Source: Epiperipatus broadwayi
Lineage: Eukaryota > Onychophora > Udeonychophora > Euonychophora > Peripatidae
Length of the DNA stretch: 64,000 bases
Assembly: GCA_028023455.1 (NCBI GenBank)
Contig: JAQFVV010006231.1
Span: forward strand, 9,188,036-9,252,035
Reading direction: 5' to 3'
Below, in pieces: positions 13,233 through 26,577 of this stretch. Each line of letters opens with the position of its first letter. Position 1 is the first letter of the stretch. The notes beneath the pieces are model-generated. The model had not been told where the DNA came from and ran no database searches. It saw nothing but the letters and a program-made list of their open reading frames with translations. The position numbers and the translations under genes were made by a program.

Positions 13233-14769
13233 CTAAAAAGAAAAAAAAAAATTAAAATAGTTGAAATATACAAACAAAAATTTCCTAAATACTTTAATAA
13301 TTAGTCTTTTTTTTAAAAACTTTACACAATTTACTTCTAATATATGTTTTTATATTTTCTGTTTGTAATATAAAGACTATTAGATTATCTAATGTTAATC
13401 TCTTGAGTAAAGATTATGTTTCATTTTTTGTTTTTTACTATTTTAATTTATATTTTAGCACAAAAAATTTTGCTCTGCTCTATTTATTTGAAACATCTAT
13501 GATAAATCTTGTAATTTCATATTCTATTAATAAATACAAGTTAATAGTAATGACGCTAGGAATAAATACTGTAGATTACTACTCTTAATGTAAATACATA
13601 CTATTATTTTGTTGTATTTCTTAATAAATATTATTATGATATCAAATTTTTTTCAAAGCACCCAAATAATGAAATCAATAATTTGAGTTATAAACATTAT
13701 TTGTCTTTTAATAATAATTTATGTCTAGCTTTATGATTACATGAAAAATTGATAAAATTAATAATTAGCACCATTTTTTCAAAATTATTTATTAAAAGCT
13801 TTTAAGACAACAAAGTATCATGGGTATGTATTATTTATAGATGTAAAATGACAAAGAAAGATTCTCAATTGATCCTTCTCGTTGTTGAAACCACATACAT
13901 GTAAAGATTTTTTTTTTCTTTCACATTCAAGTGTAACTCACAATAGATATGTATGTATATATATACACAGATTCAAAATAAATATTAATTATTATATGAC
14001 TACGTTTTAAAAAACACAAGTATAGTGTGGAATTTCAAGAAAGGTGTTAATATCAACAATTTCTACAATAATGTGAAAGAAACAATCCAAATCACTTGCA
14101 AGATATGTGTTTTCTTCAGACAAATTCCATTTCACTATTCTTCTAAAGCATAAAACACTTTTGAGGAATTGATGATTTACATAAAAAAACAAATATCCTA
14201 TGATTTCCTAGATTGTTTCTTTTATGAAGTTGTCCGTAATACAAAAATTTTCATTATAAGAAGACAGGCATATTTTTGTTACTTATTAACATTATTCTCA
14301 AATGCATTAATTTAATGTACATATATGAGCTCAATATTCATGTTTCATAAGTAAAGAATCTTTATTTAAAATATAAAAACTTAATTGAAAACTAATTAAA
14401 ATATACATTTATTACAAAAATGTAAAAATAAATAAATATTAAATTTATGTACCCCCCCCCCCCACCAAATAATTCAAGATTATTGAAGATATGCTTTAAT
14501 TAAATACTGACGCAACAAAAATAAAGTCCAACAGGCTTTTTTTTTTTTGCTTCAAGTAGTAGTGGAGAAATTTGTAAGCTCTGACTTATTTTATTAGATA
14601 ATTTTAAATAGAGAGAAAAATAAGTTTCAAATGAATTTGGTCAGCAAAGTTTGATCTCAAGGAAAACAAACTAAATAAGATGTAACTTTTACTCTGTAGT
14701 GTTTGGCACAGTACACCTACAAATGCACATACATATTAAATAAAACACCATTTACTTAATTTTAAATTG

Positions 14770-14931
14770 CTAGCTGAATTTCTAATAAGGATCCATTACC
14801 AAATTGGTTTTGTTGTTTTATAGTATCTTTTCTAGTCAAAAAAAAATATTGAAAAACCATTTGTTTAACTAGAAAAGATTTTGTAGGATAATAAAATCAA
14901 CTGGAAGTGGATTCTTATTAAAAATTTAGCT
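14770..14931. repeat. Foldback repeat in the SAM2 intron
   Basis: The arms 14770-14838 and 14863-14931 are inverted copies: tagctgaatttctaataag corresponds to the complement of cttattaaaaatttagct, and the inner stem is cttttctag with ctagaaaag. The loop is A-rich. It is a non-coding hairpin element. Confidence 0.7.
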
Positions 14932-15709
14932 GGAAGTTTAAAACTAAAATGGTTAGTGTCATTTAATTATTATTTTTTCTAATTGTACACTTGTCTAATT
15001 ATATTAAATAGATAAAAAATAAGTACAACAACAATGCAAAAAATGAATTACAATTATTTAGAAAAAATAAAAGATGAGGACCCCCCCCCCCAAAAAAAAA
15101 AACCCTGGAATTTTATAATAAAAAAATATTTATTTATTTTTAGGTGTTATAAATTTAACCTCATCTAAATTACTGTCTATTTGATGTCTGAATGGGTTTG
15201 TCATTTTCAAAGGAGTCCTGAAATATTTGCAAAGTGATGCTTTTAAATGCTTGCATCGTTTTTTTTTTTTTTTTCACAATTTCTAAGTCTGCAAAAAAAA
15301 AAAAAAAGAGGCATTTTTTCATTCAAGAGAATAAAAAAATCGCATGAAGCAAGTTCAAATGAATATGGCTGATAAATAAGCTGGGTCATGCTGAATTTAA
15401 TTAAAAAGTGTTTCACACTCAGGGTTTTGAGAGACAACATTTTGTCAGGATTAAGCTTGCACTCCTCTCTGCCACAAAATGAGACGTTTACATTTTACGT
15501 CATCAGGTAAATGTTTCAGAACTTACAGATAAAATGCCTAACCATCACAAAGTAAATCTGAGGAATAAAATGCCATTTGCATCAAAAAGTTTAAAAAAAA
15601 AGAGTTGTTTTGACTTTGGACTTCATTTGCCACAATTTTGAGGGATGTGGTGAATTTAACATTTTAATTAAACCATTCATAAACTTGTGTTTTTCCGAGA
15701 CCAGCTTAC

Positions 15710-15753
15710 TTATAATCTGGTTCAAGCATTACAACTGTTTTCCCTGCCATTTT
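15710..15753 (-). other. Possible cryptic or poison exon in the SAM2 intron
   Basis: This 44-nt stretch has a good acceptor (tttttgtttacag) and donor (gtaagc). Its ATG context is aaaATGG and the frame reads MAGKTVVMLEPDYK. Inserted between the neighbouring liprin exons it would shift the frame and give a stop after eight codons, so it could only act as a poison exon. Alternatively it is a first exon of an unrecognised nested transcript, or chance. I recognise no family. Confidence 0.2.
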
Positions 15754-16057
15754 CTGTAAACAAAAACATAATTTTAATTGTTTACATTTTTCAGTCATTA
15801 TAAAAATTGCTAAATATGCGAAACACACTTTATAAAAAAGTGTGCTACATGGCACGAGTTCATAGACATTTGACAGATTAATACAAAAAGAGTATGTAAC
15901 AATAGAAGCATATACTACACTGCAATAGGCATACAAACCAGAAAGAGTCTGCTAGTTTTGGGTCCCCCCCCCCATCCTTAAAATTAAAAGTAAATAATTC
16001 TACATTATATTTGTCTGAAGATTGGAAATGATGACATTTTAATAGTAATTATAGGTT

Positions 16058-16280
16058 GGACTATTTCCATCATCAAATATTAAATATTGAATGATTTTAG
16101 AAGAATTCAAACTTTTTAAAATTTTCCAAATACATTGAACTGTTAGTAAAAACACACAGGTACTGATAGTAGTACAGGATACCTATATACTATTACTAAC
16201 AGTTGAATGTATTTGGAAAGTTCAAGTTTTTTTAAAGCTATTCAATTTCGATATTAGACAATGGAAACAATTGAACATAT
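16058..16280. repeat. Inverted pair of SINE-like 3' ends
   Basis: The two arms (about 16058-16148 and 16192-16280) are inverted copies sharing ctaacagttgaatgtattt and a diverged atgatggaaat block. The same sequence forms the 3' part of the SINE-like repeat at 48.4-48.7 kb. The spacer contains gtactgatagtagtac. The simplest reading is two head-to-head 3' fragments. Confidence 0.65.
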
Positions 16281-16688
16281 AAATCTACACTAGATATTTA
16301 TTTAATTATTGTAGTTAGGAATAATCACTTTTTTATAGTATAATAGATATATTAGAATAATTATAGAAATTCTAATTTTTTTTATTCTAATGCAAATGTT
16401 TAAATAGTATCTATGATTTTAAATTAAGAGTAGATTCATATAGGATAAACAAAAAAGCAAAATATTTGTACAAATGCTAAATAAATTAAGAATCAATTTT
16501 TGAATTATTTGACAAATAATTTTGGAATTTTACTATGAAGCCTGAATGTCTTACTTATTATTTTATAATTCCTATATAATTTCTGTAGTTTGTTTGGCCT
16601 TGCAATGAGACAAACATTCTTTAAATTTCTTTGTTCTATTTTTTTAAAATGAATATAATATGGACCATACAAATAAATTTATACTAAC

Positions 16689-16864
16689 CTATGAAAACTG
16701 TCAACCATTTTTAGTTGACCTCGTAAATCTTTTTTTGTCAGATGATCCAACATCCGTGCATCCACTAGACATTCCATAAAGGTAGTCCGGTACTGAGGTA
16801 GACCTAAGCTTGGAAGCCAGTCATTACCGATCCATTCATGATTCATATCTCCATACGCTAGCGT
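16689..16864 (-). CDS. PPFIA: Liprin-alpha exon: SAM2, first part
   Basis: This 176-nt exon begins in phase 0 and leaves two bases (AG) of an Arg codon. The acceptor is gttttacag and the donor gttagt. It encodes [20 protein letters not shown], then [20 protein letters not shown] and [18 protein letters not shown]. This covers most of SAM2, the domain contributing to the CASK-binding surface in vertebrate liprin-alpha2 (family knowledge). HEWIGN[12 protein letters not shown] and [15 protein letters not shown] are diagnostic. A 3.5-kb intron separates it from the next coding exon. That intron holds a possible cryptic 44-nt exon listed separately. Confidence 0.97.
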
Positions 16865-17363
16865 CTGTAAAACACCAGATCTTGTAATCTAACAGAATTG
16901 ATAACATTAATTTATTTGAAAATGTAAAATTTGTTTTTATATATAATGAACACATCAACAGTGCTTCCGAGTCTCCGAATTATGAGGCCAGAAATTTTGA
17001 ATAAATCATCTTTTGAATTAACCTAAAATTCTAAGTTTTTTCCCCATAAAAAATGTAAAAGCAGTAAAATAAAATAAAAATTAAAAAAAAAAAAAGCCTT
17101 TTTATTGTGGATTTACAAAAAGCAAATCAAAAATAAAATAAATAAAATATAATAAACTAATTAAACAAACTTGGAAGCATTGCAAATGGAAAAAAAAAAA
17201 ATATAAGTAAAGCAGCCTTAAAATAAATAAGCAGCCAAAACAAAATATGAAGCTTACAAAATAATTATTATTAAAAATGCCCCAACAGTATGCAAATTAG
17301 TCATTAGAAATGTTCTTTGGCACCATTATTAAATTAATTGGCAACAAAAGCAATTATACTTTA

Positions 17364-17594
<231 letters not shown>

Positions 17595-18840
17595 CTAAAA
17601 AAATAAATAAATAAAATTTAAAAAATATATATATTTAAATAAAAAAATGGCTAGCAATAATTACAAGTATAAAATGTAATATACATAAAGACAAATTGTA
17701 ACAATATATATATATATTTAATAACAACAAGAAAGTTTTATTATAATTTCCGTTTGTAACATAATTACATATTATAATGTATATAATTCCATATTACTGG
17801 CAATATGAAAATAGAACTGGAATTGAATTATACTTTTATTTTAAGGTCCTTTCCAAAATTACTCCACCTTGTTCATTTATTATTAGAATGTTAATTTATC
17901 ATATTATTTTAAACTTATAAATTACTTGCTCAAATAATAAATTTAAGGTAACCACCACAAAAATAAATCTGATCGAAATGCAATTTTGAATTGGTTGTTT
18001 ATTCCTAGCTTTTCTTTTCTGATTAAATCAAAAAATACTTTTCTGATAGATTTTTAGTTCAAGTTATATTATTTAGTCTCACAAAACCATTATTGTAAAT
18101 TTTTGGCCTAGAATAGCTAAGGTGTTCTACATTATCTCTAGCATTTGTTAAGTTTCATAAAAACTATAATTTCATAATATTTAAGAATGTTCAAGAGATT
18201 GTAGCTTATAGAAAATTTGAAGAACTGGATTAACAACATAATTATATATATATTGTAACCAGTTGGGTTACATGGCACACAGCAACATATTTGTGTGTAT
18301 GCACATTTATATAAAGGAAAAGTAGAAATAAACACAGACATAATTTTTTATGTTTTCTGGAATAAAAAAATAATAAATAAAGGGTTAAATAACTCTGGAT
18401 TAAAAACAGAATTTTATTATAAATTAAAACATTTAAAAAAATCTAATATTATTATTTGTAACTCTGATTTAATAAGCATGCCTACTGATAATTGTAAAAA
18501 TAACCATCTTTGAAAATATTTTAATTAATGCTTGTATATATTTCTTTATTTTTAAAAATCTTTGTAGATTAAAAATTTCAAAAGAAGCTTTTAATTAAAA
18601 GTGCTTTTGAAGAGAGTAAAAACATGTAGATCACAGCTTTGGTAAAATTTCAAAGTAGTGATTTAAAAAGATTAAAAAACTGATTTTAATCAAGATAAAG
18701 ATTGGATAGAAAAAACTGTTTTCAGTTAGTGTTTATCACCTCAAGAATAAAAAGGATTAGACATATTGAAAGCAGCCTGAAATATGTTTTTATCACTGAA
18801 GATGATTCTATAAAAGGAATAATAAAAATATCAGTTTAGT
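17595..18840. other. Start of 22-kb intron, AT-rich
   Basis: There are TA microsatellite runs (near 17705 and 18244) and short chance frames. No feature can be supported. Confidence 0.5.
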
Positions 18841-21175
18841 TTTGGCTTACAGTTTTTGTAGGGGCTGGCCAAAAGTCTAGTTTGAATATTTTGAGAAGCG
18901 GTGCAAAGTTTGGATAGTAATTTTTTTTTGAAAACAGTTCGTCTTAATACTTTTGTGAAGCAGAATAGCTAGCTGCAGAGTTAGCTAGCAGAGCTCTCAT
19001 GAAAATGTAGCCGAAGCCAAGACGGGAGGAAGCAGCTGCTTTACAGTTCAATAATGGAGTTTGAATTCATATAGTGGCAAATGACCTGCTTCTTTGTGTT
19101 GAAATTCATAGCCTTAAAGTTGTTTGGAAAAGTTTGTTGGCCCGAAGCTCATCAAATCCTATACAATAGGGAACTCATGGAATGCCAATATACCTGATTA
19201 TACTTTCCCAATGCTGACAATTACCATCAAGAGAAAACATCAATTGCTGAAGAAGTAATTATATGTGTGCTGATGTATCTAAAGACAGAGCACAGATAAA
19301 TGTATATACAACTGGTGGTGAGTAGCATCATATAGATTATAGAATAACAAAATTTAAAAAGATTTCCTTAGTAAAATGACATTTTTATAACTGATATATA
19401 TAAAATATTAGTTTAAAATCATTTATTAAAGGGGAAAAAATAGGGTTAAATGTATATTTTTAAAATTAAAAAAATCCTTATAATTAAAAGTCAACATATG
19501 ATATGCAACATATATAGAAAGAATCATTTTAAAATTTATATTTAAAAAAAAAAGATTTCCAGAAAATCTTTTACATTATAAAAGAAAAATTTTAAAATGT
19601 GTTGATAATTAATCAATCAAAACAGTTACGATTGAAATTGACTTTATTTTTTTAAAGAAAACAACAAAACTGTAATCATCAAAGAGTAAAACTTATTATT
19701 AAAATAACAAATGAACTTTATACTTTCAATATAATTATAACAAATTAAAATTATAAACATAAGTGTGTGAATACATGCACACACTTGTATTAAATCTTAT
19801 CCCATAAAAAGAAAAATGAGTTTTTGCTATTATCAAATATGATAGAAAATGAAATTCATTTATATAATTAATCAATTATTGTATTGCACGTGTTCAGATT
19901 ATAAATGTTTTGAGTAAACCTATTGTGACATATATATAAAAACGTGTTTTGTATCATTTGAAAGTGACAATTAAAAATGTTTATTTTGTAACAAGTCAAA
20001 TATATTCAGAAATTACTTGTACACATATGCATGTGTGCATATATGTCAATTGTATTGCAAAAATATCAATGTGTGACTGATAAGACTCTTATATGTAAAA
20101 TTTTAATCATTTTTTGTATTATTGAATGTCAATTGAAAAATATTAATTGTATACTATAAATCATGCATCTTTGCACATATATGTAAACTACCATGTAATA
20201 AATTGAATTTTGTATTAATCATATATATGTAAATCACAATGTGATAATTTATTATTGTATGTTAATCAAAATCAGAAGGCTTAATTGATATGCATAACCT
20301 TTTTCTAGACATTAATATCATTTTTTTTATTGTTAATAAAATTGAATTCAATTGGCAAGATTGTATTGCATCATTATCTCTTGATCACCATAGGTTATAG
20401 AGCTTGTGTTCTTCTGAGATAGATTCATGTATAATGGGCTGCAGCCACTATGATATTGTCCTGGCTTTGGCATGAGAATTATACTCTTTAAAGCCCATGC
20501 ACTACATTTCATTTTAGTCTTATTAGAAGTTTATAGATGACCAGTACATTAATAGTATTAAGTGGCCAGAGCATTGATGATGATCCGCATGTTATAATAT
20601 CCCAGTATTATTGTTTTGATTCTTATGATTATTATGCATTCTGATGGATGAGCACTAAGATGGTGTATCCAAATTAATGATTAAATAATTGCCAAAGCTG
20701 GTAAAAGTTCAACAGTTAACCTGGTCTGCAGAAGACCAATTTTTAATCCAGTCACCAGAGTGACTGTATTTTTTTTATTGTTCAAATCCAGCCACAAGAT
20801 GGACTGTTAATTTTATTTGATGTATTATTGATCATTCATGATGATGAATGGTTATTTTGAGTATTACTTATACTTACATTTACTTATTATAATGCTGGTT
20901 GATGTATAGTTAATCATAGTTGCTCTGAGGAGTAACTGACTGATCTCTCAATAATCTCTCAGAGAGTTCTCATTCTCTCATGTTATTTGAATATATAAAA
21001 TTGCTTATATATATTTTGGATATTAACATTACTTAATATATTCTCATTTTAATATCTGGAATACCTTATTTTAATATTATGCTTTTTGTAAATTTTAAAT
21101 TTAATTTACTTGGAAGTGATGATGATTTGCTATCACCCCAGGTTTACTTTTTATTTGCCACCACCTTTTGATACT
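18841..21175. repeat. Anonymous moderately GC-rich block, probably decayed mobile DNA
   Basis: Base composition is visibly less AT-rich at 18850-19330 and 20340-20960 than in the flanking intron. The text has the look of old interspersed repeat, but I found no translated similarity, terminal repeats or target duplication. It ends in a TA microsatellite near 21190. The class is unknown. Confidence 0.35.
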
Positions 21176-23296
21176 CCATCCCATTACAATATATATATAT
21201 ATATGGTTAATTGTATGAAATTTTATGTAACATTTGAACATCCAAATGACAGATTAACATAATTCTATTTCAATTGATACAAAGTTGGAATTTTACTTTA
21301 TTCAGTTGAGAATTGAACCAAATCTGTCATTTTAGAATTCATCACTCTATTTCTATCTTAAAACTACAGATCAATTATTGGAAAAGGATGCAATAATAGT
21401 TATTAAAAGATAAGAACATCCAAGAACTTTGGTTTTAAAATAGACTAGTCTACCATTGTGATAAACCACAATACTGAATTATTAGATGAATATACAGTAA
21501 CTAATTAATAAAAGATAAGCATAATTTCTTCAATGATTGAAATCTTTTGATTTATTTCAGTTTTCATAAAGTAAATATATATATATAAAATTAAATCTTT
21601 CTTAAGCAATAGAAGATAATAAATTTAGACAATATAAGCCAAGTTTAAATTTTTTAAATAGATTGAAAGAAATAGAAACAAAATATTTATTCTTTACAAA
21701 TAAATGAACATAAGCAAACATTATATATAAATAAATTGACAAATATTCTTGATAAATATTTGTAAATTCTTTATATATATATTCATTGCAGTATCAAACT
21801 ATTTTAACTTTGAGTCTTATAATGTAATCATTAATTATTTTACCTATTTAGAAAATATAAATATTTGGATTAATTAAATATATATGCAAATGATTAATTG
21901 CTGAAAAAAATCCAGCCTGCAAAATCAAACTGGCCATAATTAAGTCATATAAATGAAAAAGTCTGATTGTCATTTCTGTGTCAATGTTTAAAGTTTCAAG
22001 CTCATTTGAAAGTCAAGACTTATACATCAAATACAGGTATAGTTTAAGAATTGTTACATATTTAGAAGGGTGCATTACTAATACAAAAGGTTTGATTGGT
22101 TACATAAATAAACACATATATTTTGGTTCCAAATATTTCTTCTGCAATATAATTTACCCACATTGCATGCCAACAATTACATCATTCTAAACCTAGATAT
22201 ATGCAAACTATTGCATATAACCTTGAATAAATTTTTTTGTATAGAATAATCATCAAACAAAATAACCCAAAAAATTCATGAAGCATAAAAGCTATTACAA
22301 ATTGATAAACCTATTTGATTTCCTCAACTTCCATGTAATAAACCGATGTATGGGAAAGCATGTAATAATTAACAATCAACTCAAATACAAACAAACAGCA
22401 TTTGTTTCATCATTGGGCTTAGTATTATTAGTACAAAACACTGTTTCACATTTCAAGATACATTTATTCGTAATTTCTCAAACTTAGCATATTATTTATT
22501 ATTGACTATAATGCAAATAGTAAAGTCTGGAATTGGAATATTGTACTGGTAAATACTACCTAACCATGGTTGCCTTAAGCTAAATAGTTCATTTACCACA
22601 TTTTAAATTAAGAACATAAAAATAAATAATTTTCATGACAAGATATGAACTATAAGATTCACACAAAATATCTTGTCAAGGTAGATAGAAGTAAATGCAA
22701 TCTTATTTTTTTCTTTAAATTTAACTTATAAAACAGAAGTGTATTTTTAATAGTAGAAAATAGGATGAAATTGCCATTATTATTACATATCACATTTTTA
22801 TTTTATTATACAAAAATCTTTAGGTCAAATCCTGATAATAAAACAGGAACAATATTAATAAATTCCTGGCCTTTAAATACATGCTTAGGAATTTGGTGTT
22901 GTCTAAAATATTTTCAATTGTGTTAAATAAAAAGAGTTAATGACATTATTGTTTTGGAGTTCATAAAAAGTTCAAGCACCAGAATCGTTCATGGGAACTT
23001 CCTGATTCCAAGTTGGCTATTACTGCACTAAATCATACAGGTAAAGGTAAGAATCATAACAATTACTTTTTTATATGCTTTCATGATTATTTGGTTATCT
23101 TTATCCTAATTAAAAACCTCTACTGTAGACAAAAAAAAATCAATTCTCGTTACTAGAGAATTTCTGGTTTTTCGCCTTCAACAATAAGAAACAGAATCCA
23201 AAACTGGAACTAATGCAATTAGGTATGTAGCAGCTATTTTTTTTTATTCATTTATAATATTCAAAATAAAAAAAAACAAATGAAAAATTAGAATCC
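21176..23296. other. AT-rich intron, no recognised feature
   Basis: TA microsatellites occur at about 21190 and 21575. A small inverted repeat (atgacaagat and atcttgtca) lies near 22636-22680. A short frame near 22980-23050 (HQNRSWELPDSKLAITALNH) might be a transposase scrap, but that is not supported. Confidence 0.4.
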
Positions 23297-25389
23297 AAGC
23301 CTGCAAGTGATAAATTTATATATGAAAGTGGCTGAAAATGGACAAATAAAAATGCCTGAGGTAATATATATCCAAGAAATACATCGAAAGTACAAATTAT
23401 AAAAAAAAAACCAAAAAAATGTTATAAAATTTAAACTAAAATAAAAAAATTCCATGAAAATACGAAAGACCTATTCCCCCCCTCCCTAAAATCAAAATTT
23501 CTTCATTTAAATCGAAAAATAAAAATGCCTGAGGATATATATATCCAAGAAATACATCAAAAGTACAAATTATAAAAAAAACCCAAGAAAATGCTATAAA
23601 ATTAAAATAAAAAATTCCATTAAAATACAATTAAGACCCCCCCCCCCATAAAAACAAAATTTCTTCACTTAAATAGACAAATAAAAATGCCTGAGGATAT
23701 ATATCCAAAAAATATATGAAAGTACAAATTATAAAAAAAAAGAAAGCGATAAAAATACACAAACTAAGAAACATGACGGAGAGAGAGCGGGAAATCAAAA
23801 AAAACAAATTAAGTAGCTTTCAATATTTGCAAATGATCAGATTTAAAAGCAACGGTTATATAAAGTAAAAAGAATATTACTGGTTTGAAATTATGGCATC
23901 TCATCCAAAATAAGTCAAACGTAAAACCTCCCCCTTCCCCCAATGAAGAATTTCTATCCAAAAATAATTCAAATTATGGCATATCTAAATTGATCAATAA
24001 TATTAAAATAATTAAAAAGCAATACACAAAAATGGTAATCAATATAAAAAAGCAATACACAAAAAATAATTACCAAAGTCCTTCCAATCATTTGTAGTAG
24101 GCACTTGAATGTGTTCAGCATAAAAATCCATTAAGAACATTATTTTGAAGCTTTGAACACACTTGAATAGTAACAGAAGATTAAGTAATGATGATTATTT
24201 TGTGTAAAAAAATACAGCAAAGATGGCAGAATTTTGAAGCTTTGAACACATTTGATGGCATTTACACAATTATGAGTTTCTCAATGTCCTGCCTTGTTTA
24301 CAACCCTTCTTTAATTAAAATTATCAAATAATAAATGATTCTTCAGCATTTTGACAAAGAGAAATGATTTTCTTTAAAATATACTTTAGTACCATATTCT
24401 GGTAATTATACATAAGATGTATAATTCATTACATTTTATTTAAACAAAGTTTCAAATTGAAATATGATGTAATAGCTTTCTTACATTAAAAAATATAGTG
24501 CAAACAACGTATTTCCACAAAATATAACACCACCAATGCAATTCAAAATATGAAGTACATTGTTTGCACCTATATTTTTTTAATATAAGAAAGAGCTATT
24601 GTGTCACATTTCAATTTGCAACTTTGTTTAAATAAAATGTAATGAAATATGCATATAGTAGTAAAGTATATTTTTAAGAAAATATTTTCTCTTTGGCAAA
24701 ATGCTGAAAAATCATTTTGTATTTTGAATTGCATTGGCGTGTTATATTTTGTGGAAGTACATTGTTTGTGCATATATTTTTTTAATGTAAAAAAGAGCTA
24801 TTATGTCACATTTCAATTTGCAACTTTGTTTAAATAAAACATAATGAAATATGCATCTTATATATAATTATCAGAATATGGTACTAAAGTATATTTTAAA
24901 GAAAATCATTTCTCTTTGTCAAAATGCTGAAGAATCATTTATTATTTCATAATTTTAATTAAAGAGTTGTAAACAAGGCAGGATGAGAAACTTATAATTG
25001 TGTAAATGCCATAAAGTGTGTTCAAAGCTTCAAAATTCCACCATCTTTGCTGTATTTTTTTTTTTTTTACACAAAATAACCATTGTTACTTAATCTTCTG
25101 TTACTATTCAAGTGTGTTCAAAGCTTCAAAATTCTGCCATCAAGTATGTTCAAAGCTTCAAAATTCTAAATCAAAATAATGTTCTTAATGGATTTTTATG
25201 TTGAACACATTCAAGTGCCTACTACAAATGATTGGAAGGACTTTGGTAATTATTTTGTGTATTGTTTTTTTATGTTGATTACCATTTTTTGTGTATTGCT
25301 TTTTAATTATTTAAATATTATTGATCAATTTAGATATGCCATAATTTGAAAGCCAGATAACAATTAATTGCTTTAACGCTAAATAATTT

Positions 25390-26060
25390 GAGTTATTTTT
25401 GGATAGAAATTCTTTATTAGGGAGGGCGTAGGTCTTACATTTGACATATTTTTGATATGCCATAATTTCAAACCAGTAATATTCTTTTTAGTTTATATAA
25501 CCATTGCTTTTAATTATTTTTGATCAAATTTTTTTTATTTGTATTCTAGAAGTATTTGTTTGATTTAATTTGTCCATTTCAGTTATTTTTGGATAGAAAT
25601 TCTTCATTGGGGGAGGGGGTAGGTTTTACGTTTGACTTATTTTGGATGCGATGCCATAATTTCAAACCAGTAATATTCTTTTTAGTTTATATAACTGTTG
25701 CTTTTAAGTATTTTTGATTAAAATTTTTTTATTTGTATTTTAGAAGTATTTGTTTGACTTAATTTGTCCATTTCAGTTATTTTTGGAAGGAAATTCTTCA
25801 CTGGGGGAGGAGGTAGGTTTTACATTTGACTTATTTTGGATGAGATGCCATAATTTCAAACCAGTAATATTCTTTTTACTTTATATAACTGTTGCTTTTA
25901 ATTATTTTTGATTAAATTTTTTTTATTTGTATTTTAGAAGTATTTGTTTGACTTAATTTGTCCATTTCAGTTATTTTTGGATGGAAATTCTTCATTGGGG
26001 GAGGAGGTAGGTTTTGTTTGACTTATTTTGGATGAGATGCCATAATTTCAAACCACTATT
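25390..26060. repeat. Tandem array, about 190-bp unit, four copies
   Basis: Copies begin near 25398, 25590, 25774 and 25970. Each contains ttggatagaaattcttcatt, a gggggagg tract and gccataatttcaaaccagta. It is part of the right arm of the 4.2-kb foldback and has no equal expansion in the left arm. Confidence 0.75.
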
Positions 26061-26577
26061 ATTCTTTTTACTTTATATAACCATTGCCTTTAAATCTGAT
26101 CGTTTGCAAATATTGAAAGCTACTTAATTTGCCGATTCAGTTGCAAATGTTGAAAGGTAAATAATTTGATGTTTTTGGATTTCCTGCTCTCTCTCTGCCA
26201 TATTTCTTAGTTTGTGCATTTTCATAGATTTCTTTTTTTTTAATTTGAATTTTATAGGATTTTTTTTTTTTATAATTTGTACTTTCGATGTATTTCTTGG
26301 ATATATATATATCCTCAGGCATTTCTATTTTTCAATTTAAGTGAAGAAATTTTGATTTTGGGGTGGTGGTAGGGATTTCTCATATTTTCATGGAATTTTT
26401 TTTTGAATGTGAATTTTATAGCTTTTTCTTGTTTTTTTATAATTTGTACTTTCAATGTATTTCTTGGATATATATATATCCTCAGGAATTTTTATTTTTC
26501 GATTTAAGTGAAGAAATTTTGATTTTAGGGGGGGGGTGGTAGGTCTTTCTCGTATTTTCATGGAATTTTTTTTTTTA

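Noticed and set aside
16955-17010. GC-rich patch as the missing SAM1-SAM2 linker exon
   Set aside because: No convincing acceptor/donor pair and no resemblance to the VWVTHEEME linker.
22980-23050. Plus-strand frame HQNRSWELPDSKLAITALNH as an exon
   Set aside because: No upstream acceptor or continuing homology; at most a transposase scrap.
23346-26060. CRISPR array
   Set aside because: Repeat units are about 170-190 bp without short unique spacers, in an animal intron.
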